A stretch of 64,000 nucleotides of DNA from Anaerolineales bacterium (GTDB lineage Bacteria; Chloroflexota; Anaerolineae; 4572-78; J111), in NCBI GenBank assembly GCA_020634855.1, contig JACKAU010000017.1:114564-178563 (forward strand), given 5' to 3'. Below are positions 7,621 to 16,062 of this stretch, piece after piece (positions within the stretch are counted from its first letter, which is position 1; each line of letters begins with the position of its first letter). A program made the position numbers and the translations under genes. The notes beneath the pieces were generated by a model, which made no database searches, had not been told where the DNA came from, and saw only the letters and a program-made list of their open reading frames with translations.

Positions 7621-8982
7621 TCATTTGTCTGTTAAGATCCGGGCCCAATTGGGCCAAATGGAATCGATTTGTACCACACCGTTGGATATGGAAAAAGACT
7701 CTCCGGGATTCAATAAATCACATAATTGTCTGGCATTTATGTCCGGAATGGTTAGTTTGAGTGAAACAGGTTGCTCAGAAGCGTTGACGACGACAACTAC
7801 AAAATTATCAGAGCTTTTTCGGGCAAAAGCAAATTGTTGGTGTGCGATGTAGAGTTGCTGATAATCACCGAATTTCAGGGCGGGCGAATTTAAGCGAATT
7901 CTTGATAATTTTGAGATAAGCTGTACTAAATTAGGGTGAGGGGCAGCGTGTGACATGGTTAACAAATCCAGTGGCGGTCGTAAAGGTGCATCATTACCAT
8001 TGAGCTTTTGTCCGCCAATCCCCCATTCACTGCCATAATAAATAGAAGGTACGCCCGGCATTGTAAATAGAAGACAGTATAAGGGATATAAATGGGCAGG
8101 GTTGGTTAACTGGCTGGCAACCCGGTTGACGTCATGATTATCGACAAACGAGTAGGGTAATAAGTTCTTATAGATACCGTTTGGGCCAAATTGTCGATTA
8201 AGAGAGTAGGCAATTTCGAAGTAGTTTTTATCTACATGGCTAGAATATAAACCTTTGTAACATTCATAGTTGGTAACAGAGTCTAACATTTCGGGATTGG
8301 CCCATTGCGTGTAATCACCATGGATTACCTCTCCCATCAGCCAGAAATCGTGGTATCTGCTTTTACAGTAACCGGCAAGCTCTCGCAAAAAGTTTTTATC
8401 AATGGCATCAGCAGCATCTAATCGCAAACCATCGATCTTAAACTCTCGGACCCACATATCAATTGCCTGAAAAAGGTGTTCTTTAACCCCAGGATTATGC
8501 AAATTGAGTTTTACCAGATTAAGATGACCATTCCAGCCGTCATAGACAAAAGGGTCATTATATGGACTTCTTTTGTTGAAATCGAGACCGGAAAACCAAT
8601 CACAATACATTGAATTTTGCCGGTTTCTTAGAACATCCTGGAAGGCCCAAAATTCACGACCCGCGTGATGAAACACGCCATCCAGAATGACTCGAATATT
8701 GTTTTGGTGAAGTGTGGCAATGAGTTGGCTTAGGGTGTCGTTGGTTCCTAACCGACGGTCAACGGTAAAAAAATCGGCAGTATCGTACCCGTGAGTGGAT
8801 GACTCAAATACGGGTCCCAGATAGATAGCGTTTATGCCTAACTGTTTGAGATGAGGAATCCAATCAACTATTTTTTTCAATCGGTCTGTTGGCGATGCGC
8901 TAAAGTCATTATGCATTGGCGCGTCACAAAATCCTAAAGGGTAAATATGGTAAAAAATCGAATGGTTCGCCCAATCTGTCAT
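7621..8982 (-). CDS. GH13 alpha-amylase family glycosidase
   Basis: A 453-aa cytoplasmic enzyme (no signal peptide) with a GH13 (beta/alpha)8 barrel acting on alpha-glucans or maltodextrins. Visible motifs are DGVFHH (101-106), GLRLDAAD with nucleophile D189, acid/base E218 in MGEV, and FVDNHD with D284. A C-terminal beta domain follows (about 385-453). The start follows TGGAGG. It lies downstream of a TetR gene, with a TetR-type palindrome at 9022-9037 just before it, so it probably has its own repressed promoter. The exact substrate cannot be read from sequence. Confidence 0.93.
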   Translation of the reverse strand: MTDWANHSIFYHIYPLGFCDAPMHNDFSASPTDRLKKIVDWIPHLKQLGINAIYLGPVFESSTHGYDTADFFTVDRRLGTNDTLSQLIATLHQNNIRVILDGVFHHAGREFWAFQDVLRNRQNSMYCDWFSGLDFNKRSPYNDPFVYDGWNGHLNLVKLNLHNPGVKEHLFQAIDMWVREFKIDGLRLDAADAIDKNFLRELAGYCKSRYHDFWLMGEVIHGDYTQWANPEMLDSVTNYECYKGLYSSHVDKNYFEIAYSLNRQFGPNGIYKNLLPYSFVDNHDVNRVASQLTNPAHLYPLYCLLFTMPGVPSIYYGSEWGIGGQKLNGNDAPLRPPLDLLTMSHAAPHPNLVQLISKLSRIRLNSPALKFGDYQQLYIAHQQFAFARKSSDNFVVVVVNASEQPVSLKLTIPDINARQLCDLLNPGESFSISNGVVQIDSIWPNWARILTDK

Positions 8983-9021
8983 TATCTAAAACCTCCAAAA
9001 AGCAAGTGATTTTGAGTTTTG

Positions 9022-9037
9022 TATACCGAACGGTATA
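9022..9037. promoter_or_regulatory. TetR operator, copy 1
   Basis: TATACCGAACGGTATA is a palindrome with 7-bp arms and an AA centre. It is identical, on the opposite strand, to 9647-9662. It sits between the tetR stop and the amylase start. Confidence 0.75.
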
Positions 9038-9056
9038 TAGCGCAGGCAAAAAAATT

Positions 9057-9623
9057 TTATGAAAAAATACCATGCATAAATTGGTGGACAGCTTTATAGA
9101 CCAACTGCTGATCCAATTCTATGTCGCCCGTCAACGACAACACGATGTAGGTATTAATCATCCCCAAGAAAGTAGCTGCATAAGCTTGATGGCGCCCCTG
9201 CATATTTCCATGCTGCTTGGCGGCTTCAATGAATAAATTTTCTAACAAATTTTGCTGCCTCTCGTAAAAACCTGATACGGTTTTGAATGCCTCACTATGC
9301 GAGGGTGCAAACCACATCGAGATTTGCATTCGATAAAAAACCGGGTTTTGTTTGGAAAAATTAAAATAAGCGGTGGTCATTTTGTTGAGAGTCAACGTTA
9401 AATCACGATCATAAACAGCTGCATCTTCAACAGTCTGAAATAACTCACTGAAATAGGTTTCTAGTAAAGCGTTCAGGAGTCCCTTTTTACTACCAAAATA
9501 GTGATACAATGTGGGTTTAGTTACGTGAGCTGCTTCAACAATACGCTGTACCCCAACGGCATCATATCCATACAAGGCAAATAATTCTAAAGCACGCGAC
9601 AATATTCGTGAACGATTATCCAT
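9057..9623 (-). CDS. TetR family regulator
   Basis: A 188-aa repressor. The N-terminal helix-turn-helix (about 5-50) has the usual pattern ..ALELFALYGYDAVGVQRIVEAA..TKPTLYHYFGSKKGLL. The ligand-binding C-terminal part is all helical. The same 16-bp palindrome lies upstream of this gene and upstream of the amylase, so it probably represses both itself and the glycosidase. The inducing ligand is unknown. Confidence 0.93.
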   Translation of the reverse strand: MDNRSRILSRALELFALYGYDAVGVQRIVEAAHVTKPTLYHYFGSKKGLLNALLETYFSELFQTVEDAAVYDRDLTLTLNKMTTAYFNFSKQNPVFYRMQISMWFAPSHSEAFKTVSGFYERQQNLLENLFIEAAKQHGNMQGRHQAYAATFLGMINTYIVLSLTGDIELDQQLVYKAVHQFMHGIFS

Positions 9624-9646
9624 ATTATCCTATTTGTAGATGGTAT

Positions 9647-9662
9647 TATACCGTTCGGTATA
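9647..9662. promoter_or_regulatory. TetR operator, copy 2
   Basis: TATACCGTTCGGTATA, the reverse complement of 9022-9037. It lies 24 bp upstream of the tetR start, where it would autoregulate. Confidence 0.75.
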
Positions 9663-9824
9663 TAAAGTGTCAACTTCTGCTCCTTATTCGACAACCGATA
9701 ACGCACTGGACCCTGACTGGGTCATCGCATCCTTGTTTATCGCTCCCCCTCACTTTTATCGGGCCATTGGCGCTACAACGTTTTCGGCGCTTTGTATTCT
9801 CACTTCAATCTCTAAGCCCACGAT

Positions 9825-10982
9825 CTATTGAAGTGATTGCTGACCTATTTTAGGGGCAAACGCAATCAACGCATCGGTGGCCTGCACCGCCTCACCGGCT
9901 GCCGGGGAATAGTGGAATTGCCCATCGCGCCACACGGCCAAAACCACCACTTGATGTTGGTCTCGTAGTTGGGTCACCGTTTTTCCTACCCAGGTTGGAT
10001 GATCGGTCAGGGTTAGTTGTTGTAGATCATAAGCAGCCTGCGCATTGAACGAAATGGCCATCCAAAAATCCCCCATCAAGGGGTTTATCATCCAGGATTG
10101 AACCTGCATACCGATCCCTTTTTCGGGAAAAATAAGCTGGTCCGCTCCGGCAATCTGGAGCTTGGGACCGTTTTTATCGTCGTAAACCAACGCCAGGATA
10201 CGCAGGCTGGGATTATTCATTTGGGTGGCCAGGGCGCGGGCGCTGACAACGGCAAACAAATTGTGCTCATCGCTGTCGAGAGTCGCGACCAGCCCTTTGG
10301 CCTGAGCCACACCGGCGGCGATCAACGTGCTGTCATCGGTGGGGTCGGCCATCAAATAGGGGACATGGACCCGTTTCGTCAACTCTTCTAACGACAACTG
10401 TTCATCTTCGGTGACGTCCACAGCCTGGGTGATGTCTTGGTAGCGACCAAATTTCTTCTGGAGATACTCCGGATCAAGATAAAGCAGGGCGCGACGCAGT
10501 TTCTCTTCATTCTGTTCCACCAGAATCATCGGCTGGTGATCCCGTTGAAAAAAGTACATCGCCTTGCGGCTAATGGGGCTGGCGCCGCAGACGATAATAT
10601 GATTACTTAAACTGGCTATAACCGCCATTCGTTCCTCCTGAATTTGACGATGGACGCGGTCGTGTTCCCATCTGATGACTACCGCGGCCAGGTTTGAGAT
10701 AGCATAGCTGGCCAGGCCAATGGCACTCAACGTGAAGAAAATGGCAAAGAGCCGCCCGCCCAGCGTTCGCGGTGAAAAATCGCCGTAGCCTACCGTGGTA
10801 ATGGTGATGATGGTGGCATACAGGGCATCCGGCAGCGACCAGCCTTCCAGAAAGGCATAGGCCACCGTCCCAACTCCAATCATCACAATGATCGGAACTA
10901 TCGATAAGCCCAGGCTAGACCGGGTTACTCTTTTCATCACCAACAGAATTTTATGATTGAATAAGGATGTCCACCAGAACAC
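9825..10982 (-). CDS. Two-TM potassium channel with RCK domain
   Basis: A 385-aa channel: TM1 (about 27-46), a pore helix, the selectivity filter TVGYGD (63-68), TM2 (about 78-102), then a cytoplasmic RCK/TrkA-N domain (about 125-300) starting HIIVCGASPISRKA, and a TrkA-C-like domain (about 310-380). The RCK part probably gates K+ flux by nucleotide or ion binding. The nucleotide motif is GASPIS rather than GxGxxG, so NAD binding may be altered. The GTG at 10982 follows GGTGGG. An ATG at 10937 is an alternative start. Confidence 0.92.
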   Translation of the reverse strand: MFWWTSLFNHKILLVMKRVTRSSLGLSIVPIIVMIGVGTVAYAFLEGWSLPDALYATIITITTVGYGDFSPRTLGGRLFAIFFTLSAIGLASYAISNLAAVVIRWEHDRVHRQIQEERMAVIASLSNHIIVCGASPISRKAMYFFQRDHQPMILVEQNEEKLRRALLYLDPEYLQKKFGRYQDITQAVDVTEDEQLSLEELTKRVHVPYLMADPTDDSTLIAAGVAQAKGLVATLDSDEHNLFAVVSARALATQMNNPSLRILALVYDDKNGPKLQIAGADQLIFPEKGIGMQVQSWMINPLMGDFWMAISFNAQAAYDLQQLTLTDHPTWVGKTVTQLRDQHQVVVLAVWRDGQFHYSPAAGEAVQATDALIAFAPKIGQQSLQ

Positions 10983-11044
10983 GAACCCACCCCTGTCGCC
11001 TATCTATTATACAGCCTCTAGGCACGATTTTGACTCATATCGAA

Positions 11045-11089
11045 CGCAGATGAACGCTGATGTTCAATATTTATCAGCGTTCATCTGCG
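11045..11089. repeat. Perfect 17-bp inverted repeat
   Basis: CGCAGATGAACGCTGAT (11045-11061) and ATCAGCGTTCATCTGCG (11073-11089) with an 11-nt AT-rich loop. The arm contains two related words, CGCAGATGAA and CGCTGATG, the architecture seen elsewhere in the window. The gap 10983-11276 holds no gene. Confidence 0.8.
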
Positions 11090-11276
11090 AAAATCCGCGC
11101 CCTATTCGAAGAGCCAAACGATAAATTTATAACTGCGCTGAGTATACCTGTAATCGTCAAAGATCAAAGCTTACCCCGGTCAACTGCTCAAACAGTTTGC
11201 AGTTCTCAAATATCCACCCGGCTTTGACACCGGGCGGACATTAAAACTATCTTGATGATTTACTTTTACCTGCCGT

Positions 11277-12308
11277 CTAACTCAAATCGGCGAACCGGCT
11301 AAACATATCCTGCCCGCGATGCGACGGGGGCAACCAGTGTGGGTACTCGGGTACAAGTTGGCTAACCTCATCGAGGCGGCCCATTTCTTCCGCCGAGAGG
11401 TCGATTGTAACCGATTTCAGGTTGTCCACCAACTGTTCTTCCTTGCGGGCGCCGACAATGACGCTGGTCACGCCCTCTTTGTGCAGGAGCCAGGCCAGGG
11501 CGATTTGCGGCACTGAGGCGTCGTGACTATCGGCAATCTCGCGGAGCGTACCGACAATCGCAAAGCCGCGTTCTCGGTTCACCGGCGGAAACTCGAAGTT
11601 CTTGCGCCGGCCATCCACCTCAGCGTCACGGGTATATTTGCCGCTTAGAAACCCACCGGCCAGCGGACTCCAGACCAGAATGCCCATGCCCAAATCAAGG
11701 GCCGCCGGAATGATTTCCCGTTCCAACTCCCGCCCCACCAGCGAATAGTACGCTTGCACCGAGCAAAACCGTTCGGTGCCTAACTGCCGGGCGATGCCGT
11801 CGGCTTTGGCAATTTGCCACGCGGCAAAGTTCGACAGGCCGATGTAACGCACCTTGCCTTGCTGAACCAAAGCCTCAAGCGCCCGCAGGGTTTCTTCCAA
11901 GGGAGTGGTACGATCGAAACTATGAACCTGATACAGATCAATCCAATCGGTGCCAAGCCGCCGGAGGCTCTCCTCAACCTCGCGCATTATGGCCAGGCGG
12001 CTCGTTCCCAGCGCATTGGGGAGCGTCCCGAAAGGGTTATAAACCTTCGTTGCAACGAGGACATCTTTGCGGCGCGATCCCAAGGCCTTGCCTAGCATCA
12101 CTTCCGATTCGCCAAGGGCGTATATGTTGGCGGTATCAAAAAGATTAACCCCCGCCTCAATAGACAGATCGACCATTTTGGTCGCCAATTGCTGGCCGGT
12201 ACCGCCAAGTATCTGCGTATACGGCCCTTCCTTTTCGGCAAAGGTCATTGTGCCCAACGTTAATTGCGAGACGTAAAGTCCGGTGTTGCCTAATGCTTGG
12301 TATTTCAT
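11277..12308 (-). CDS. Aldo/keto reductase
   Basis: A 343-aa NADPH-dependent oxidoreductase with an AKR TIM barrel. Visible are the D-x4-Y catalytic pair (NLFDTANIYALGESE), a lysine in VATK, IDLYQVH, and the C-terminal cofactor segment SVIVGARKEEQLVDNL. The start at 12308 follows AAAGGAG; an upstream in-frame codon at 12344 lacks one. It lies downstream of a TetR gene with a related operator between them. The substrate is unknown. Confidence 0.93.
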   Translation of the reverse strand: MKYQALGNTGLYVSQLTLGTMTFAEKEGPYTQILGGTGQQLATKMVDLSIEAGVNLFDTANIYALGESEVMLGKALGSRRKDVLVATKVYNPFGTLPNALGTSRLAIMREVEESLRRLGTDWIDLYQVHSFDRTTPLEETLRALEALVQQGKVRYIGLSNFAAWQIAKADGIARQLGTERFCSVQAYYSLVGRELEREIIPAALDLGMGILVWSPLAGGFLSGKYTRDAEVDGRRKNFEFPPVNRERGFAIVGTLREIADSHDASVPQIALAWLLHKEGVTSVIVGARKEEQLVDNLKSVTIDLSAEEMGRLDEVSQLVPEYPHWLPPSHRGQDMFSRFADLS

Positions 12309-12335
12309 GATATCTTTCTCCTTTATTAAATATTT

Positions 12336-12350
12336 ATCGAACATTCGTTT
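12336..12350. promoter_or_regulatory. Candidate TetR operator before reductase
   Basis: ATCGAACATTCGTTT, a quasi-palindrome sharing CGA-N-CATTCGTT with the site at 12957-12970. It lies between the second tetR gene and the reductase start. Confidence 0.55.
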
Positions 12351-12370
12351 AATTAATTGGATAAAAAAAC

Positions 12371-12943
12371 TTAAATGGTTAACGCATCCCAGGTGATTTC
12401 GAAAGCTGTTTGCTGTAAGTCGCGATCCAAAATGATATCACCATTATAATGATGTTTGACCAACAGCATCAGCGGCGCATAAAAAAAGGCGATAGAAAGG
12501 TCCAGAGGGATATCCTTGAAAATGCCTTCCCGTTTGCCGCGTTCAAACACGCTGAAAGCTGGCTGGTAGTAAGCCGCCCCTTCCTCGCGGCTGACTCGAT
12601 TGACCAGCGGCGAGTTGGCAAACTGTTCGGAAAAGGCGAACCTCGTGGGTTGGGCTAGCATATACCGGCAGGAATTTTCCCAGATCAGCTTAAACCCGGC
12701 TTCAACCGATAAGCTGTCATCATAACCGGCCAGCATCGCCTCACTAAGTTCACGTTTGACCATCAGATAGAGTTGATTGAGCATGTCTTCCTTATTCTCA
12801 AAATATACGTAGATGGTCGCCGGTGATACGTTGGCCGCCTTGGCGATTTTCGACATCGAGGTGTCGGCAAAGCCGTTAGTGGTAATCAGTTCGATGGCTG
12901 CGTTGGCGATGGCTTCGCGTTTGCTGTCGTCTTTGCGTCTCAT
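12371..12943 (-). CDS. TetR family regulator
   Basis: A 190-aa regulator with an N-terminal helix-turn-helix (AIANAAIELITTNGFADTSMSKIAKAANVSPATIYVYFENKEDML read in pieces, about 9-53) and a helical C-terminal ligand domain. Palindromic sites flank it on both sides, so autoregulation plus control of the downstream aldo/keto reductase is likely. TetR plus oxidoreductase pairs usually respond to reactive or xenobiotic small molecules. The ligand is unknown. Confidence 0.93.
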   Translation of the reverse strand: MRRKDDSKREAIANAAIELITTNGFADTSMSKIAKAANVSPATIYVYFENKEDMLNQLYLMVKRELSEAMLAGYDDSLSVEAGFKLIWENSCRYMLAQPTRFAFSEQFANSPLVNRVSREEGAAYYQPAFSVFERGKREGIFKDIPLDLSIAFFYAPLMLLVKHHYNGDIILDRDLQQTAFEITWDALTI

Positions 12944-12956
12944 ACATTCTATATTA

Positions 12957-12970
12957 AACGATCATTCGTT
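12957..12970. promoter_or_regulatory. Candidate TetR operator before tetR
   Basis: AACGATCATTCGTT with 5-bp arms AACGA/TCGTT, just upstream of the tetR start. It is related to 12336-12350. Confidence 0.6.
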
Positions 12971-13010
12971 AATTGTCAAGGGGTATAGAACGGGATTTAT
13001 GCAAAAATCA

Positions 13011-13094
13011 GGTGACAGTCACTTATTGCCAATAAATCGGCATCGGGTTAGCTCAAAAAGGTCGATTTTGTGTGTCCAAGTGACTATCACCTTT
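13011..13094. repeat. REP-like inverted repeat, GGTGACAGTC ends
   Basis: GGTGACAGTCACTT (13011-13024) pairs, with one mismatch, with AAGTGACTATCACC (13078-13091), across about 53 bp of unrelated sequence. The outer words match the hairpin at 6677-6725. Confidence 0.65.
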
Positions 13095-13105
13095 AGAATA
13101 ATTGT

Positions 13106-13189
13106 TTACGACAATGCTTGTTGTTTCATCCCGGCGATAAAGGCGTAATCGCCAACGGCCGGGGGAGTAACATCGTCGGGGGTGTCCAT
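13106..13189 (-). pseudogene. Remnant of SDR C-terminus
   Basis: A 27-codon frame ends PPAVGDYAFIAGMKQQALS. This resembles the last residues of the intact SDR at 17336 (IGDDAFVAGVKERMLS) and the usual tail of that family. No Rossmann domain precedes it; the lipoprotein gene is there instead. It is probably a leftover 3' end of a deleted paralogue. Confidence 0.45.
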
Positions 13190-13199
13190 GTTGATTAAA

Positions 13200-15680
13200 T
13201 TAATAGATTTGAAGCGGCAAAACTCCCTCTGCGTCCAGCAGTAAGCCCCAGGCTTCGTTCGGGCCAACCTTTACACTATCAGACAAAGATTGCCCGCCCA
13301 CGGTTAAGCTGACAGTGTAGCTGCCCGGCGGCAGGTCCAGGTTGGGCGCGGTATCCGGCGAATCCTGACCGGCTCCAACGGCTAAATTAAATTCCTGATC
13401 GTTGACGGTGACGGTCAGTTCCTCTTCGGAAAGGTTAACCAAAAACAGGCGAGCTTGTTCAGCGGGAGGCAAAACGCCGGCAGCCTCGGCGGCGGCCGCG
13501 TCTTTGGAAGCCAGCCCAATCTCGGTTTCACTGCCGGAGGGGGTGAGCGTGAGGAACAGGTTGCCGTTCGGGCCGCTATAGGTAACTGTGGTAGTATCGC
13601 CGTCTACCGATGAGTCGTCTTCCTGCCACCCCAGCGCGGGCAGTTCGGCCCGGTAAAATTCGAGCAGCGTGGGGGTGTCGCTGGGGGAGGTTACCACAAG
13701 TTTACGACTAAATTCGCTACCTTCGCTGGAGTAGCCTGTATTGTCGCTGGGCAGGGGAAGATCATCCTTCATTTCTGCGGTTAATTCACCGGAGTCGCCG
13801 CCGGACGAATCGCTCTCGACCGGGTAATTGTAGTTGGTGAAGTCGATTTCCACTTCAGTGTCTTCAAAACCTTCGTAGGCAAAAAAGTTAAGCATGACAT
13901 TGCCATTGCCGGAACTGCACGATAAAGAGGTGTAGTCGGCGGCGTCATCAAGACAACTGGCTCCCAAATCCATCATCTCGAAGGTGGGGCGGTAAAATTC
14001 GGCCAGGTCGGCCAGCGGCATGGACACCTTGTAGCTGAGAGTTTCGCCGGACAGATTAACCTCGGTAGCGTCGGGTGGGGTAGGCCAGTCGTTGACGGTG
14101 AAGGTGGGGGCATCAGCGGGCGGTTCGGTGGCAATTCCGGTGTCGTCGCTTGTGTCCTCAACCGATAGACCGGTTAAAGAAGGCGCACTGCTTAAATCCA
14201 GCGTAACTTCAATGTCGCCGGCCATGTCAAACGCGGTGTACGACACCGTTTCATCGCCTTGTGCGAAATCGAGCGAGGTAAAGGATTCGCTTTCCATTGC
14301 AAAGAAGGTGTCTTCTTCCCAGCCGAGGTCGGTCATTTCCTGGCGGTAAAATTCGGTCAGGCCGGCCAGATCGGTGTCGCTGGTAAAGGTAAGTTCACCC
14401 AGGTCGGGATCAAATTTGATATCGGCGGCGTCGACAGGCAGGGGTGCGGCCGGAATAACGCCGGTAGGCATCTCCTCGGTTTCGAGCGAGGGGGTGTCGC
14501 TGCTGCCGGCCTCGGCCTCGAGACCGTCCGATTCGACCTCATCCTCGCCTTCGGCCATCGACGCGGCCAGGCCGGCCCCCAGCGTGACCACGGTTTGGTT
14601 GTCATCCGACGTTAGCAGCAGTTGCATTGCTATTTCTTCGGCCGGGTTAGCAAACGTTAGCGAGGTCTGTTTTGGCGTTTCTACGGCTGCATCGGTTAGT
14701 TCTTCCCAGCCGAGGTCGGCCATTTCCTGGCGGTAAAATTCGGCAACGGCATCCAGAGCGGTGGGGGTTCGGTAGTTGAGGTAGGGCTGGCTTTTGTCGA
14801 ATTCAACGGCGGCGGCTTCCGGCTCTAGCGGCATATCCAGCGGCAGCAGCAGCATGGTGTACTGCACCGCGGTTTTGTTGTCTTGCGCCGGAGCAGTAGA
14901 GATGAAGGCTGTCAACTCTAGCCCGCTCTGGATAAAAGAGAAGGTTTGCGAATTGGGGTCGTCGGCAGTGGCGGTGTTGGGGCGGGTGTATTCGTGCCAG
15001 CCCCGGTCGGCCAGTTCGGTGCGGACAAAGCGGGCCACATCGGCCACGCTGGTAGGACTGAAGTACATTAACATATTGGGCGCGGCAAAGCCGGTTTCGG
15101 CATTGGTGGTTTGGGGCAGGGTGCTGGGGTTGATGTTGCCGTGATGCAGCAGAGATACGGTGCTGTTGCCATCGCCCATATCGCCGGCCGACAGGCTAAC
15201 GGCGAACCCATCTTTGGTAAAGTAGAGCGCGGCGGTGGTGTCATCGACATAGCCGCCCTCGGCCTCTTGCCAGCCCTGATCAGACAATAGCGAGCGGTAA
15301 AAATCGGCCACATCGGCCACGCCCTGCGCTACCTGAAGATTAACGCTGCCGGCTTCCAACTGCCCCATTGCCGTTGCGTTGTCGGGCATTGCCAATGTGC
15401 GCAGATTGAGTAGCGCCACAGCCTGGGCCACCGTGGCCGCTGGAACGCTCTCGGCGGCGGCTTCGGCCGGCGAGGAGTCGGTGGATTTGGCGCTGGTTTC
15501 GGTGGTGGCTTCGGTGGCTGCTGCCTCGGTGGGGGCCGGCTCTGTGGTAACGGGGTTATCCTCGGCGGGGGGCGACTCCGTGGCGCTGTTGTCACCGCAG
15601 GCGACCAGCAGCCAAAAAGTAAACGATAGGAGTAGCATCAGCATAAATCGGGTAAATCTGGTGTGTTGGTAAATCTGCAT
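13200..15680 (-). CDS. Lipoprotein with six FYR-LGW repeats
   Basis: An 826-aa surface lipoprotein. The signal ends in a lipobox (LVAC, Cys about 28), then comes an acidic Pro/Thr/Ala linker to about residue 75. Six modules of about 90-120 aa follow, each with a helix whose core reads (A/E)FYRxx(L/M)xxLGW and then strands. Module 5 is the most diverged (FYRPTFEMMDLG, with Cys pairs). The C-terminus (about 740-826) is a separate beta domain with an LPPGSYTVSL motif, similar to carbohydrate- or PEGA-type modules. The start follows AAGGAT. The function is unknown. A periplasmic or surface binding scaffold is plausible. Confidence 0.85.
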   Translation of the reverse strand: MQIYQHTRFTRFMLMLLLSFTFWLLVACGDNSATESPPAEDNPVTTEPAPTEAAATEATTETSAKSTDSSPAEAAAESVPAATVAQAVALLNLRTLAMPDNATAMGQLEAGSVNLQVAQGVADVADFYRSLLSDQGWQEAEGGYVDDTTAALYFTKDGFAVSLSAGDMGDGNSTVSLLHHGNINPSTLPQTTNAETGFAAPNMLMYFSPTSVADVARFVRTELADRGWHEYTRPNTATADDPNSQTFSFIQSGLELTAFISTAPAQDNKTAVQYTMLLLPLDMPLEPEAAAVEFDKSQPYLNYRTPTALDAVAEFYRQEMADLGWEELTDAAVETPKQTSLTFANPAEEIAMQLLLTSDDNQTVVTLGAGLAASMAEGEDEVESDGLEAEAGSSDTPSLETEEMPTGVIPAAPLPVDAADIKFDPDLGELTFTSDTDLAGLTEFYRQEMTDLGWEEDTFFAMESESFTSLDFAQGDETVSYTAFDMAGDIEVTLDLSSAPSLTGLSVEDTSDDTGIATEPPADAPTFTVNDWPTPPDATEVNLSGETLSYKVSMPLADLAEFYRPTFEMMDLGASCLDDAADYTSLSCSSGNGNVMLNFFAYEGFEDTEVEIDFTNYNYPVESDSSGGDSGELTAEMKDDLPLPSDNTGYSSEGSEFSRKLVVTSPSDTPTLLEFYRAELPALGWQEDDSSVDGDTTTVTYSGPNGNLFLTLTPSGSETEIGLASKDAAAAEAAGVLPPAEQARLFLVNLSEEELTVTVNDQEFNLAVGAGQDSPDTAPNLDLPPGSYTVSLTVGGQSLSDSVKVGPNEAWGLLLDAEGVLPLQIY

Positions 15681-16062
15681 GGTAGTATCCTTGTAATATC
15701 CTAAGCTTTATGACCAGTGAAATATTTTTTTGTTAGGGATGAAGACAGTCTGACCCACAAGCGTGAGTCTGTAGTAGAAAAGCTGCTGTTATCGCCCAAA
15801 ACCAGACCACTACAGAGGAGAAGATAATTTACTTGGCTGCTCAAAGTATCGCACAAGCAATCTGACCGTATCTTATTATTGGTGAATATAAGTTTGCGGT
15901 GATGGCATTAGCAAGAGAATGATGAGGAAATCGTATCAGAGATTCGACGCGATGTCAACCAACTTTGTAGTACTTATCGGAGCCAAACAAGATCCACCTC
16001 GAAAAAAGATTGCTGTGAAGTCGTCATTAGAGTACAATGAAATCAAAGGAGAATGTGTCGAT
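15681..16062. other. Intergenic gap, no gene seen
   Basis: 382 bp between divergent genes. It must hold both promoters, but I see no clear operator, hairpin or small gene. Confidence 0.5.
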
